Positions 25,603 through 34,630 of a DNA stretch of 64,000 nt are shown in pieces. Within the stretch, counting starts at the first letter, position 1. Each line of letters opens with the position of its first letter. The position numbers were made by a program, and so were the translations under genes. The notes under the pieces were generated by a model, which did no database searches, was not told the origin of the DNA, and saw only the letters and a list, made by a program, of their open reading frames with translations. This stretch comes from Clostridiales bacterium (GTDB taxonomy: Bacteria; Bacillota; Clostridia; Lachnospirales; Lachnospiraceae): the NCBI GenBank assembly GCA_018372435.1, contig JAHAJA010000001.1:62001-126000 (forward strand), in the 5' to 3' direction.

Positions 25603-27273
25603 ATGTCAGAATATAAACGACTGATTTCGTATATTTATAATTATGAAAAGGGTATAAAAAAGAGTAATGTTGGCTTTGCTAAGATTGAACTCAGGAACGG
25701 TCAATGTAGGATTTCAATTAACATAAAGGCAGCCAGCCTAAATGGACAGAAGTTACGGATATATGCATTCTATCGTGAAAATAAGAAAATGATTCAAATC
25801 CTATTAGCAGAATCAGGGGTTAAGAATGGGGGATTTGAGTGGAAGGGAATCACGAGTGCAAGTAATATTATGAATACGGGACACAATTTTGACCAGTTAG
25901 GTGGGGTGCTTTTATATTACTCTAAGGATAAGTATTTCGCAACTGAATGGGACGACCAACCAATTATACTGACACACCTATATGAATGGGACGAGATGGA
26001 AAGTTGGAAAACTAAAGGCAAAGATACTGTAAGAGAAGAAAACAAAGACAACATGAAGATAGCAGAAAAAGAGAATTCTAAGAATGAAAAAGTTGTTAAT
26101 ATAGAATCTAATAAAGGAACAAACAAAAAAGTAATCAAAGAGGTAATAGCAGAACCGAAGTTAATTGAGGTTCCTAGAGATGAAATTACATATATAAGAC
26201 AAAAAAAAGAAGCCGAAGACGCAATTAGTAAGAGCCAGGAGGAAATCGTCCAAAGTATATTGAAGAGTATTGATAGTGGATGGGAACTTTTTTGTAATAG
26301 TCAGAATGATACGAAAACAAAACGAAAGACAAATACAAAAAAGAAAGTAAAATTAGAGTTGCAGGGAGCAGAGTTAGATGATGAGCCTAAGACTACGACT
26401 AATATAATTAGTGAGATAGGGGATAGTGTAACACCGGAGACAGCCAAATTAGTGGGATATCGGTTTATCAATTGGTATCGTAGCCAAGAAACTGGATTTC
26501 CGGTTGTAGATGCTAAGGTTAATGTTGCGAATGCTGATAATCAATACCTTCAACAAGAAGCAAGAGTGACTGAAGATGTTGATAATGAAGAAGGAACTGT
26601 AGAACTAGAAGAGAATGTAGAAGTAGAACTAGAAGAGAATATTGAGCTAGATGAGAATATAGAACTTGAAGAATATGTAGGAATCGAAGAAAATGCAGAT
26701 TTAGAAAACGAAGAAATTCTAGTTAATGAAGCCAACGATATTGGTGCAAAGATGTATGAACAAGAAGACCAAAAAGAGAACGAAGAGGAAGAAGTTGCGG
26801 CATCATTGACTAGTGAGGAATATGGGAAAACTCTGTTTGAAGAGGAGCAATCCTTCTATGAAGCGAATAATGAGAAAGAATGGAATGAGCGCCTTGAAGA
26901 GGTAGCGAAGAAGAAAACATCAACAGCTGAAAGAATCTTACATAAGTACCCGGCTATTTATCCTTTTGAGGACGATGAGATTGTTGCATGTGTTAGAATA
27001 GAGCCGGGAGATATTGGATTATTTCCAATAGAAAATTGGGTTCTTGGAAACAATAGTTTTTTACTTCATGGATACTATAACTTCCGCCACCTAATTTTTG
27101 CAAAGCGGAAAGTATTAGATGGTGAAGAATATATCCTTGGTGTGCCTGGAGTTTTCCAAAATCGTGAGAAGTTTATGGCAAAGATGTTCGGATTTGCACA
27201 GTTCAAATGTTCTAGGAATGTAGAACAAAAGACTGGAGAATTCGGGTATTGGTATCTCAAGATTAATATGTAA
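25603..27273 (+). CDS. Acidic hypothetical protein (DUF6128-like C-terminus)
   Basis: A ~556-aa cytosolic-looking protein with three parts. Residues 1-~125 form a compact domain (YIYNYEKGIKKSNVGFAKIE, LLYYSKDKYFATEW). A long low-complexity linker follows, first Lys-rich and then very Glu-rich, with imperfect VELEEN/IELDEN repeats near 26600-26700. The C-terminal ~120 residues form a conserved-looking domain (YPFEDDEIVACVRIEPGDIGLFP, GYYNFRHLIFAKR, FAQFKC). This layout resembles Lachnospiraceae proteins annotated as DUF6128; role unknown. AAGGAAGG sits nine bases before ATG 25603 but directly abuts ATG 25594, so the later start is preferred. Confidence 0.75.
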   Translation: MSEYKRLISYIYNYEKGIKKSNVGFAKIELRNGQCRISINIKAASLNGQKLRIYAFYRENKKMIQILLAESGVKNGGFEWKGITSASNIMNTGHNFDQLGGVLLYYSKDKYFATEWDDQPIILTHLYEWDEMESWKTKGKDTVREENKDNMKIAEKENSKNEKVVNIESNKGTNKKVIKEVIAEPKLIEVPRDEITYIRQKKEAEDAISKSQEEIVQSILKSIDSGWELFCNSQNDTKTKRKTNTKKKVKLELQGAELDDEPKTTTNIISEIGDSVTPETAKLVGYRFINWYRSQETGFPVVDAKVNVANADNQYLQQEARVTEDVDNEEGTVELEENVEVELEENIELDENIELEEYVGIEENADLENEEILVNEANDIGAKMYEQEDQKENEEEEVAASLTSEEYGKTLFEEEQSFYEANNEKEWNERLEEVAKKKTSTAERILHKYPAIYPFEDDEIVACVRIEPGDIGLFPIENWVLGNNSFLLHGYYNFRHLIFAKRKVLDGEEYILGVPGVFQNREKFMAKMFGFAQFKCSRNVEQKTGEFGYWYLKINM

Positions 27274-27825
27274 TTAATGAGATGGATTGATCAGTGCGTA
27301 ACGCAAATGGTCAGTCCATTTGTTGTTTAGACAAATACAGGATTTTGCAATACCTTCAAATTCAAAACCTAGTTTTTCAATTAAACGGATGGAAGGAGCG
27401 TTCATCGGATGAATAAGTGCTTCTATTCTATGAAATTTGAGGTCATTAAAGACTACCTCAATGGCTTTTTCTAAAGATTCCGATGCGTAACCATGTCCAA
27501 CATAATCCTGGTCTAATTTGTATCCAACGGTACAAGTCATAAGGGAGCCTTTTTGAAGATTCTGAAAACAAACACAGCCGATTATATGTTCAGGATTGGA
27601 TTTCTCAAAGATCCAAAAACGCAGAAAGTGTAATTTAACCGTTTCATTATATTCGTATACAAGATTTGCCCGTTGAAAATCTTTTGTATAGAACAAGCGA
27701 ACACGATCTGGCTCCCAATAGTTAAAATAATTTTTATTACGTTCATAAAAATTGAGTACTTCAGCCGCGTAAGAGCTTGTTATTATTCTGAGTTGTAGAC
27801 GTTCTGTTTCATAATATGACTTCAT
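27274..27825 (-). CDS. GNAT family N-acetyltransferase (RimJ/RimL type)
   Basis: A 183-aa acetyltransferase. Begins ETERLQLRIIT, typical of the RimJ/RimL/SpeG group. The acetyl-CoA site is around GYKLDQDYVGHGYASESLEKAIEVVF, with HRIEALIHPMNAPSIRLIEKLGFEFEG in motif B. The substrate may be a ribosomal-protein N-terminus or a small amine; it cannot be told from sequence. It shares strand and a 20-bp gap with the radical-SAM gene upstream, so the two may be one transcript. Confidence 0.92.
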   Translation of the reverse strand: MKSYYETERLQLRIITSSYAAEVLNFYERNKNYFNYWEPDRVRLFYTKDFQRANLVYEYNETVKLHFLRFWIFEKSNPEHIIGCVCFQNLQKGSLMTCTVGYKLDQDYVGHGYASESLEKAIEVVFNDLKFHRIEALIHPMNAPSIRLIEKLGFEFEGIAKSCICLNNKWTDHLRYALINPSH

Positions 27826-27845
27826 AATAATAGACTGCTCCTTTT

Positions 27846-28547
27846 TTAATTCGTTTCCATTCCACGAATTCCTACTGTATTAAAATATGGTTGTAAAGCT
27901 TTTTGATATTCTAGCATTGATTCATGGGTAGGTGCATGAAGACCTGGTGATAAAATGTCTCCACTATCTAAGAATAACTGAAGATAATATTCCTTGGAGC
28001 CCTCTAACCATCTTCCAATAGCGAGCATGTCTTCTAGGGAATGGTATTCCTTAACAACTGTAGTTCTGAATTCATATGGAATACCGCTGTTTTGTATAAG
28101 TGAGATTGAAGAATCGATGGCGTCTAAGGAGTATTCAGGGACACCGATTGTTTCTATGTATCGATCGCGGGAATTTTTTATGTCCATGGCAATATAATCG
28201 AGTAATTGATGTGACAATAAGTACTGCAACATAAGTGGATTACTACCGTTTGTATCTAGTTTGACCTTTAATCCAATATCCTTGATATCTTGTATGAATT
28301 CAGGTAAATCATTAGACAAGGTTGGCTCGCCACCAGTAATGCATACTCCCTCTAAGATGCTACTACGACTCTTTAAGGTGTCTATTACTTCAGAAACAGT
28401 AAGTGATGGTTGTGTATCTGTAGATAGTACAAGAGAAGAGTTGTGGCAGAAGGGACAACGGAAATTGCAACATCCTAAGAAAATAGTTGCAGCTAGATGC
28501 TTAGGATAATCAAGCAAAGTAGTTTTGTTGAATCCATAGATTTGCAT
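27846..28547 (-). CDS. Radical SAM glycyl-radical activase (anaerobic ribonucleotide reductase activating protein-like)
   Basis: A 233-aa radical-SAM protein. The 4Fe-4S cysteines are C27, C31 and C34 (GCCNFRCPFCHNS), followed by the GGEPTL motif. It matches the NrdG2-type family (annotated as anaerobic ribonucleoside-triphosphate reductase activating protein, group TIGR02495) rather than classic ~160-aa NrdG. No nrdD gene is adjacent, so its glycyl-radical partner is encoded elsewhere. GAAAGGAG lies upstream of the ATG. Confidence 0.88.
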   Translation of the reverse strand: MQIYGFNKTTLLDYPKHLAATIFLGCCNFRCPFCHNSSLVLSTDTQPSLTVSEVIDTLKSRSSILEGVCITGGEPTLSNDLPEFIQDIKDIGLKVKLDTNGSNPLMLQYLLSHQLLDYIAMDIKNSRDRYIETIGVPEYSLDAIDSSISLIQNSGIPYEFRTTVVKEYHSLEDMLAIGRWLEGSKEYYLQLFLDSGDILSPGLHAPTHESMLEYQKALQPYFNTVGIRGMETN

Positions 28548-28641
28548 AGTAGTAAACGTACTCCTTTCACAATAGTATATTTTATGATATTATAATAGCA
28601 TATATAATTAGAATAAACAAATTAGATTAGTACGTCTATTA

Positions 28642-28688
28642 TTTACAAAACTCTTTTCCGTGTCGCCATTACAAAGAGTTTTGTAATT
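28642..28688. other. Hairpin upstream of tadA containing a repeated word
   Basis: TTACAAAACTCTTT (28643-28656) pairs with AAAGAGTTTTGTAA (28673-28686), a 14-bp perfect stem. The right arm and loop carry the word GCCATTACAAAGAGTTTTG also seen at 2394. It lacks a T run, so it is not a standard terminator. Confidence 0.5.
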
Positions 28689-28721
28689 TCCTAAGTACTA
28701 GAATAGGTTAAAGGAGCATGT

Positions 28722-29192
28722 TTGCTAAATATGGACCAAAGATATATGAAAGAAGCTATGAAACAAGCGAAAAAGGCGGATAAAATCGATGAAGTGCCAA
28801 TTGGTTGCGTCATAGTATATGAAGATAGAATTATAGCGAGAGCTTACAACAGAAGAAACACAGATAAGAATACTCTGGCGCATGCAGAGTTGTTAGCAAT
28901 TAAAAAGGCTAGTAAGGTGCTTGGTGATTGGAGACTTGAAGACTGTACCATGTATATAACGCTGGAACCTTGTCAGATGTGTGCAGGTGCAATTGTACAA
29001 GCAAGAATTAAGAGAGTGGTTGTCGGGAGTATGAATCCGAAAGCTGGATGTGCAGGATCTGTACTGAATCTCTTGCAGATGAATCAGTTTAATCATCAGG
29101 TAGAATTAGAAACTGGTGTAATGGAAGAGGAATGCAGTCGAATGCTTAAGGAATTTTTCAAAAGATTACGAGAGGAAAAGAAAAAAGGATAA
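28722..29192 (+). CDS. tadA: tRNA-specific adenosine deaminase
   Basis: A 156-aa zinc deaminase converting wobble A34 to inosine in tRNA-Arg(ACG). The motifs are H54-A-E56 (LAHAELLAI; Zn ligand and proton shuttle) and PCQMC with Zn ligands C84 and C87. The EVPIGCVIVYED start is typical. The start is either TTG 28722, five bases after AAGGAG, or ATG 28731, which is 14 bases away; spacing favours the TTG. In many Firmicutes tadA lies just upstream of the SRP RNA and dnaX; here the SRP RNA follows but dnaX does not. Confidence 0.95.
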   Translation: MLNMDQRYMKEAMKQAKKADKIDEVPIGCVIVYEDRIIARAYNRRNTDKNTLAHAELLAIKKASKVLGDWRLEDCTMYITLEPCQMCAGAIVQARIKRVVVGSMNPKAGCAGSVLNLLQMNQFNHQVELETGVMEEECSRMLKEFFKRLREEKKKG

Positions 29193-29211
29193 TTGTAGCA
29201 GTCAAAATATA

Positions 29212-29240
29212 TTGACAAGTACAAGGGATTTGTGTATACT
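29212..29240 (+). promoter_or_regulatory. Promoter upstream of SRP RNA
   Basis: TTGACA (29212-29217), 17-bp spacer, TATACT (29235-29240). It lies about 70 bases before the predicted mature RNA 5' end, implying a processed precursor. Confidence 0.8.
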
Positions 29241-29317
29241 AAATATCTGAATGCAGTACAAATCGTTACTGTAAATCATAAAATTTTATAATATATATTT
29301 AATTTGTCATAAAATTT

Positions 29318-29580
29318 CCGTGCAGCCGGGGAGATAGCGGTGCCCTGTACCTGCAATCCGCTACAGCAGGGGTGATGTCTTGTCCGAGGGTATTCTATTG
29401 TAGAGCTGCCCTTTAAAAGTGATGTTGACGTCTGGGTCTTACGCAACAGGAATTCGTGAACCGTGTCAGGTCAGGAATGAAGCAGCACTAAGCGAAACCT
29501 CTTGTGTGCCGTAAGGGTGCCTGGGCCGAGTTAACTAGAAAGGTAACGTTTATGAAGAATATTCGAAGCGAGGCGCACGG
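29318..29580 (+). ncRNA. ffs: Signal recognition particle RNA, large Gram-positive type
   Basis: About 263 nt. The 5' CCGTGC (29318-29323) pairs with the 3' GCACGG (29575-29580), closing the molecule. An Alu-like 5' domain is present, as in Bacillus and Clostridium long SRP RNAs. The S-domain has the conserved CAGGTCAGGAATGAAGCAGC segment, corresponding to the Ffh-binding helix 8 loop. It guides Ffh to nascent membrane proteins. The position after tadA is typical. Confidence 0.93.
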
Positions 29581-29604
29581 ATTAATATAATATAGATATT
29601 TTGC

Positions 29605-29632
29605 AGACCATTTTAATTGAATGGTCTTTTTT
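29605..29632 (+). terminator. Terminator of SRP RNA
   Basis: AGACCATT (29605-29612) pairs with AATGGTCT (29620-29627), followed by T6. Confidence 0.92.
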
Positions 29633-29706
29633 ATTTTCTTTTTTAGGAATATAGTCCCAAAATGCTTTGAATTCGCGCTATTTCTACAAAAGGTAAGAAA
29701 TTTACT

Positions 29707-29735
29707 TTGATGTTAGACGCATTTTGCATTATAAT
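29707..29735 (+). promoter_or_regulatory. Promoter of the 778-aa protein gene
   Basis: TTGATG (29707-29712), 17-bp spacer, TATAAT (29730-29735), 63 bases before the start codon. Confidence 0.65.
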
Positions 29736-29797
29736 AGATTCAATATATTTAGATAGTCTATAAGGATAGGATAAAATTTGAATTTCGAGGTGATATA

Positions 29798-32134
29798 ATG
29801 GGAGTGAGTCTTAATCCACACACAGTCAACCAGCTAATAAAAGGGACAGAAATCTATGGAGAGAACGAGAGTTTGTCTACCATATGTTTAGTACTTAAGG
29901 GAAGAGTATTAATTCAGAATGACGGATCTAGAGTAGTGGTTGGTTCAGGAAGTTTTATAGGGGTTACTGATTTATACGCGGGGAGATTTGTTAGTAGTTA
30001 CATAGCTTTTGATGATGTAGTATTGTTCCCTTTTGAGGTAACGAATAAGGACAGTATCAAAGCAATTATAGAAGGGAATAAAGATTATTCAGGATTGTTA
30101 GTAGCTAGCTTATCAAGATATCTAGTTGAGGTAAGTAAGACCTATGTTGAATTTGATCTTAAAGCAAAAAAGCTGTATGAATTTTTATGTTATGCATATA
30201 CAGAGTTCAAAACATTAGCAACGAAAGTAGGATTTCGTGTAAATCCTATGGATTCCTTAGAAACTCTTGAACCATTCCCGGCGGAAGTATTACGAAATCG
30301 TATTAATATGGACTATTACAGCGTGCTTAGTAAAGTACCTGTTGATATACAGAAAGCTTTTTTTGCCTGCGGCGAAGCACTTACGACACGTCATGTTAAT
30401 GAAATCGCGGCAGATTTTATTACGTACATCACAGAGACAAGAGAAAGAGCCGTTTATGTTAGTCAATTACTTGAATATATGATCAGTGAGTCGGGGGATT
30501 CACTCTTCTACCAGGCTATTAATATTGCAATTGAAGTGCATAAACTTGGAAAGAAGAATGAGGAACTAGATGTATTAATTGATCAAATAATTGAAGAAAT
30601 TAATGGTGCGGAGAAATTACTTTCAACTAAAACTGCTAGAGCACTATATATTAATCGCGATAGAATGGAACAGTTATATTCTGTTTTACTTACAGGGACA
30701 TCGGTTGAAATCGATAAGAAGGATACGGATAATGAGCAGCTGCAAGAAGTCGATGAGATGAAAGTAATGAATGAGTTACAAGACTCTATGAGAAAAATTA
30801 TTGAGTATGCACAGCTTGGATCTGAAGAAACGGTTGAACTTAAGAAATATGTTGCCATGTTTAAGAACCTTACAGATAAATATGATTCCTCAGATGAAGC
30901 TAGAGCGATCCGTAGAGGCATATCTAAGATGTTTTATCCGATGTATCAAACTGTTTTTTTAAGGGCCTATAATGAAAAGAATACAGATAAAGTAATTGAT
31001 CTTTTCTTACGCTATGGTTTTTTTGATGAAACATTATTAACAAAACAACAATTAGTAGAATTATATTACCTAGATACTCAGATAGATGAAAGCATACCAT
31101 GTAAAGTTTATAACATTAGAGATTGGTTGGTTGAGATCTATGAAGGGCGTAGGGAGCCTTCAAAGAGTGAGTTTGATTTAGATTATACAGAATCAATTCG
31201 TGAAATGAAGAGGTCTATTCGTATGTCTGCGGAAGAAGAGAAGGCATTGTTAAATGACTCTCTTAAAAAATTAAATTATGAGATTATTAACATGTTCCAA
31301 TGTAATAACCGTCTTGTTAATGGACAAGTTTATTCGTTCATACCTATTCTTCATCAAGATATGTTTGTTAAGAGTTTACGTTCAACCTTTGTAACAGCAG
31401 CTAAGGTTAATTACGTAATTAATCAATTAAGAGAGATTGATTATTCTGTATTCTATCGTGAAGCTCTTTATTATGATGCGGAAAAGAATATAGAGAAAGA
31501 ATATATTCAAAAAGAGGTTTTTCCGGATATTATTCTCTTACCAACAGCAGGTATTAACGGTGTTATGTGGCAAGAGATTTCAGGTAAGAAGAGAGACACT
31601 AGTGGTCGATTCCTATTACCTTGCTTTGCTGAAGTTGAATTAGAGGATATGCTAATTAAGGTTTTTGGGAGATTCCACTGGGAGCTTTGCAGAAGTATTC
31701 AAGGAACTGCTTGGAATAATATCAAATACAAATCACTTACATCAGAGTATGTTGACTATATTCAGTTTTATAAGAAGAATCGTGATTTATCACCAGAAAC
31801 AAAGGAGAGAATTAAGTCGCAGATTCAAAAAGGTAAGAGTAACTCTAGAGAAATCTTTGTTATTGATTATGTGAATTGGATCAAGAATGAATCAAAGGGT
31901 GCTATACGCTTGAATAAGTATGTAAGAGAATTACTTGCCATGTACTGCCCATTCAAGAAACCAATTCGCGAGCGTCTTATGAGTCAACCTTTATTCGCAG
32001 AAGCCATGACGCGATTCAATAGAGAGAATAGTAAGAAAATCCATGAAATCGATCTTCGTTATAAAGCGTTAGAAAAAGAAGGTATAGAATTAACACAAGA
32101 GTTAATTGAGACGAGAGCATATTATAATGAGTAA
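29798..32134 (+). CDS. Cyclic-nucleotide-binding-like domain protein of unknown function
   Basis: A 778-aa cytosolic protein. The first ~120 residues resemble a cNMP-binding beta-roll (STICLVLKGRVLIQND, SFIGVTDLYAG, VVLFPFEV), but I do not see a clear phosphate-binding arginine. The rest is mostly helical with no family I recognise. It includes a conserved-looking end region (LPTAGINGVMWQEISG, RFLLPCFAEVELEDMLIKVFG, RSIQGTAWNNI). There is no DNA-binding HTH and no TOPRIM motif. GAGGTGATATA precedes the ATG. It has its own promoter and ends at a terminator before the SMC-like operon, so a functional link with that operon is only positional. Confidence 0.7.
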   Translation: MGVSLNPHTVNQLIKGTEIYGENESLSTICLVLKGRVLIQNDGSRVVVGSGSFIGVTDLYAGRFVSSYIAFDDVVLFPFEVTNKDSIKAIIEGNKDYSGLLVASLSRYLVEVSKTYVEFDLKAKKLYEFLCYAYTEFKTLATKVGFRVNPMDSLETLEPFPAEVLRNRINMDYYSVLSKVPVDIQKAFFACGEALTTRHVNEIAADFITYITETRERAVYVSQLLEYMISESGDSLFYQAINIAIEVHKLGKKNEELDVLIDQIIEEINGAEKLLSTKTARALYINRDRMEQLYSVLLTGTSVEIDKKDTDNEQLQEVDEMKVMNELQDSMRKIIEYAQLGSEETVELKKYVAMFKNLTDKYDSSDEARAIRRGISKMFYPMYQTVFLRAYNEKNTDKVIDLFLRYGFFDETLLTKQQLVELYYLDTQIDESIPCKVYNIRDWLVEIYEGRREPSKSEFDLDYTESIREMKRSIRMSAEEEKALLNDSLKKLNYEIINMFQCNNRLVNGQVYSFIPILHQDMFVKSLRSTFVTAAKVNYVINQLREIDYSVFYREALYYDAEKNIEKEYIQKEVFPDIILLPTAGINGVMWQEISGKKRDTSGRFLLPCFAEVELEDMLIKVFGRFHWELCRSIQGTAWNNIKYKSLTSEYVDYIQFYKKNRDLSPETKERIKSQIQKGKSNSREIFVIDYVNWIKNESKGAIRLNKYVRELLAMYCPFKKPIRERLMSQPLFAEAMTRFNRENSKKIHEIDLRYKALEKEGIELTQELIETRAYYNE

Positions 32135-32208
32135 TAATTATAGTGGTTTAAAGTATACAAGTTTACTATATTAGTAGTCTAGCGGATTGAGACATCCGTT
32201 GGTAATAA

Positions 32209-32256
32209 GAGGACAATTTTTATCGACTGGAATGCGATAATAGTTGTCTTTTTATT
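32209..32256 (+). terminator. Terminator between the 778-aa gene and the SMC-like operon
   Basis: GGACAA...TTATCG (32210-32225) pairs with CGATAATAGTTGTC (32235-32248), followed by TTTTTA. A second small hairpin CGGAT/ATCCG lies just upstream at about 32182-32197. Confidence 0.75.
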
Positions 32257-32297
32257 ATGTCTTGTCACATTTTGTTATATGCAGTTTGACAGAAATA

Positions 32298-32306
32298 TGG
32301 TATGAT
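32298..32306 (+). promoter_or_regulatory. Extended -10 promoter of the SMC-like operon
   Basis: TGG followed by TATGAT (32301-32306) is an extended -10. No good -35 is spaced 17 bp away; TTGACA at 32286 is too close. The GTG start of the first gene is 35 bases downstream. Confidence 0.5.
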
Positions 32307-32340
32307 AAAGGGCAGCATTTTAGATTAGGGAGGGATAAGT

Positions 32341-33903
32341 GTGATACAAGAAGTTGTGGATTTTCATTATGAACGTATGCAAAATCTAAAGAAATACTAC
32401 CCGTTTTTTAGAATTAAAGAGTACTCCCTCACACAGTACAAAGAAGGGAAATATGCGGATATCGACATGGGCTATGTGCTAATGGCGGTATTACGCTTTT
32501 TTATAGAAGAGAATAATTTTAACAATATGGAAGTGACATATGCAAGATATGCTGCTTTTTTAACCTCGTTATTAGAGAGGGATTTCGGTATTCCTTCGTC
32601 ATCTGAAGAAACTAAAGAATTAATTGGATATATATTCGATAAGATTCACAACGAGGGAAAACCGTTCTATATGGATTATTATGATCCAGCCACGCGTAAG
32701 AAGAATGTAACTCGTGTAAAGTTAATTAATAGCCAGTTAGAGGGGGATCAAGTTACATATACCCTTACTTCTGATGCCATTGAATTCTATCTTGATACGA
32801 AGGAAATTAAAGATGAGAGTAAGATTAATATCGAACAACTATTATTAGAGAAGATGATTCGTTCCCAGGATTTTAGATCGGGAATTCAAGTTGTACGTCG
32901 TATTAATCATGAAGTGAATATGCTCAGTCTACGTAAGAATGAGGTTATTCAGGTGTTAAGTAATGACGTATTCGAAGGTATGAAGGCATATGACAGTTTC
33001 GTGAAGACAGGAATGAAATGGTTTGAAGAAGAACAAAGGCTGTTTTCAAAGAATACAGAATTGATTCATAAAGCGGTAGAAAAAGCGGAGTTAGGTAATG
33101 GTGAAGATGGAAAATCAGACTCTTATATGCAGTCTCTACAAGATGTACATGAGTTAGAGATGGAATTGTTAAAAGCGATTGGAAAACATAATGAGTTGCT
33201 AGTAGATTGTATGGACCTGCAAAAGAAAGCGGATGAGATGCTTAGAACTGCCAAATTAGGCAGATTACGAGCTTCTTTTGATTTTAGAGATTATGAATCT
33301 AAGATCCGTTTGAAGCAAGATACGAGTCTACTAAAAGCCATGATTGAACCGCTTTTATTACCGAATATACGAAAGACTTGGAATCTGGCTAGTATCGATG
33401 AACTTACTACGTATCCGCAGAGCGCAGAAGAACAGGCTGAGAAAGTAGAAGAAACTGAAACAACTACGTATGCATATGAAGATGAGAAAGAAGACAAACG
33501 TATTAGGAGCAATTTCATATCAATTTCCAGAACCTTGTTCGAGTTGCTAATCGCAAAGAAACAATTTGATTTGGTTTCTTTTAACCGTAAGCTTGAAGTG
33601 AAATATTTTGATGAGATTTTCAAGAACAGTGATTATTATTCGTTCTTAGTGCATCTATGTCAGAAGAAAGAATATCGCTTATGGAAAATCGAGAAAGAAC
33701 CCGACACGTTCCTTGAAGGCATTATTTCCGATATGTTAAGGTTACCAGAGAATAATAAATATAGGAAGTTACATTTTGAGATTGTTATGTCAAAGGAATT
33801 AAGTGAAGCGATGATAGAGAATATTCAGATTGTCTCAAGTGGAGATAAGGCAAGTTTCTTTACTTCGAATATTGAGTTTGTAAGGAAGGAGTATGTTGAT
33901 TAA
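32341..33903 (+). CDS. JetA/MukF-like kleisin of a Wadjet/MksBEF-type SMC complex (DUF5716-like)
   Basis: A 520-aa protein starting at GTG 32341 after GGGAGGG. The N-terminal ~150 residues look like winged-helix modules (YYPFFRIKEYSLTQYKEG, MGYVLMAVLRFFIEEN). A long helical middle (about 190-310) may contact the SMC neck. A Glu/Thr-rich linker near residues 360-385 precedes a C-terminal winged-helix-like part (FELLIAKKQFDLVSFN). This is the layout of JetA/MksF kleisins, which bridge the SMC heads. It overlaps the next gene by 11 bases and is first in a three-gene operon. Assignment rests on order, size and resemblance, not on a search. Confidence 0.75.
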   Translation: MIQEVVDFHYERMQNLKKYYPFFRIKEYSLTQYKEGKYADIDMGYVLMAVLRFFIEENNFNNMEVTYARYAAFLTSLLERDFGIPSSSEETKELIGYIFDKIHNEGKPFYMDYYDPATRKKNVTRVKLINSQLEGDQVTYTLTSDAIEFYLDTKEIKDESKINIEQLLLEKMIRSQDFRSGIQVVRRINHEVNMLSLRKNEVIQVLSNDVFEGMKAYDSFVKTGMKWFEEEQRLFSKNTELIHKAVEKAELGNGEDGKSDSYMQSLQDVHELEMELLKAIGKHNELLVDCMDLQKKADEMLRTAKLGRLRASFDFRDYESKIRLKQDTSLLKAMIEPLLLPNIRKTWNLASIDELTTYPQSAEEQAEKVEETETTTYAYEDEKEDKRIRSNFISISRTLFELLIAKKQFDLVSFNRKLEVKYFDEIFKNSDYYSFLVHLCQKKEYRLWKIEKEPDTFLEGIISDMLRLPENNKYRKLHFEIVMSKELSEAMIENIQIVSSGDKASFFTSNIEFVRKEYVD

Positions 33904-34630
33904 TATGGATAACCGTAGTTTAGAGAAAGCCATGGAGTTGTTCGGAAAACTAATCGCTGGAGAAGAGGTTAGTATGAGGACATCGAAGAATGTGGAACTA
34001 TATCAAGAATACCGTGATCATGCTGAAGTAGCTAATCTACTAGATACGATGTTGACCCAGATGAATCTTAAGCTTTATGAATACAATGAGACCTTATTCA
34101 TTACAGCAGGGAATCAAAACCGAGTGTTTGGATATACCAATGAGGAACTACGCCGTTTAATTGGTGTACGTTTGAATAAGGAACTATATCTATGTTATTT
34201 TATTATCTATCAGATTATCACAAAGTTTTACACGGGGTCAGGTACCTATACGTATACGGAGTACGTGAGAATTGAAGATGTTATAAAGGCAGTTGATGCT
34301 GGATTACATAATGTAATAGCTGGCATGGAACAGTTTCGTTTGAACGAACTTGAAGAAAATAGTTTTGAAGCAATAGCAAATCTGTGGGATGAACTTCCTA
34401 GTGTGTCCAATGAAGAGAATATGACTGGTAAGGCATCAAGAGGATCAAGATATGGCTATATGAAGCTTGTATTCAACTTCTTATTGTCGCAAGCCTTGTT
34501 CCTTGAGATGGAAGAACGTTATTATATAACCGACCGTTTCCGTATTATTATCACGAGGTATTTTGAAGAAGAGCGTGGTCGCTTATATGAAATTATGTCA
34601 AAGGAGGATAACGACAATGCCTCATATTAA
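33893..34630 (+). CDS. JetB/MukE-like accessory subunit (DUF6063-like)
   Basis: A 245-aa protein of winged-helix type. ATG 33893 follows AAGGA six bases upstream and overlaps the kleisin gene; ATG 33905 is an alternative. It has the size and position of the MukE/JetB dimeric subunit that binds the kleisin. Recognisable stretches include NRVFGYTNEELRR, LCYFIIYQIITKFY and RYGYMKLVFNFLLSQ, ending in YYITDRFRIIITRYFEEER, a typical end for this subunit type. It overlaps the SMC gene by 14 bases, so all three are translationally coupled. Confidence 0.75.
   Translation: MLINMDNRSLEKAMELFGKLIAGEEVSMRTSKNVELYQEYRDHAEVANLLDTMLTQMNLKLYEYNETLFITAGNQNRVFGYTNEELRRLIGVRLNKELYLCYFIIYQIITKFYTGSGTYTYTEYVRIEDVIKAVDAGLHNVIAGMEQFRLNELEENSFEAIANLWDELPSVSNEENMTGKASRGSRYGYMKLVFNFLLSQALFLEMEERYYITDRFRIIITRYFEEERGRLYEIMSKEDNDNASY

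Noticed and set aside
29798..32134. JetD or other TOPRIM nuclease in the 778-aa protein
   Set aside because: No TOPRIM-type acidic motifs were seen in its C-terminal half, and a terminator separates it from the SMC operon.
32286..32306. TTGACA with TATGAT as a normal promoter for the SMC operon
   Set aside because: The spacing is only 9 bp, too short for sigma-A; an extended -10 alone is more likely.
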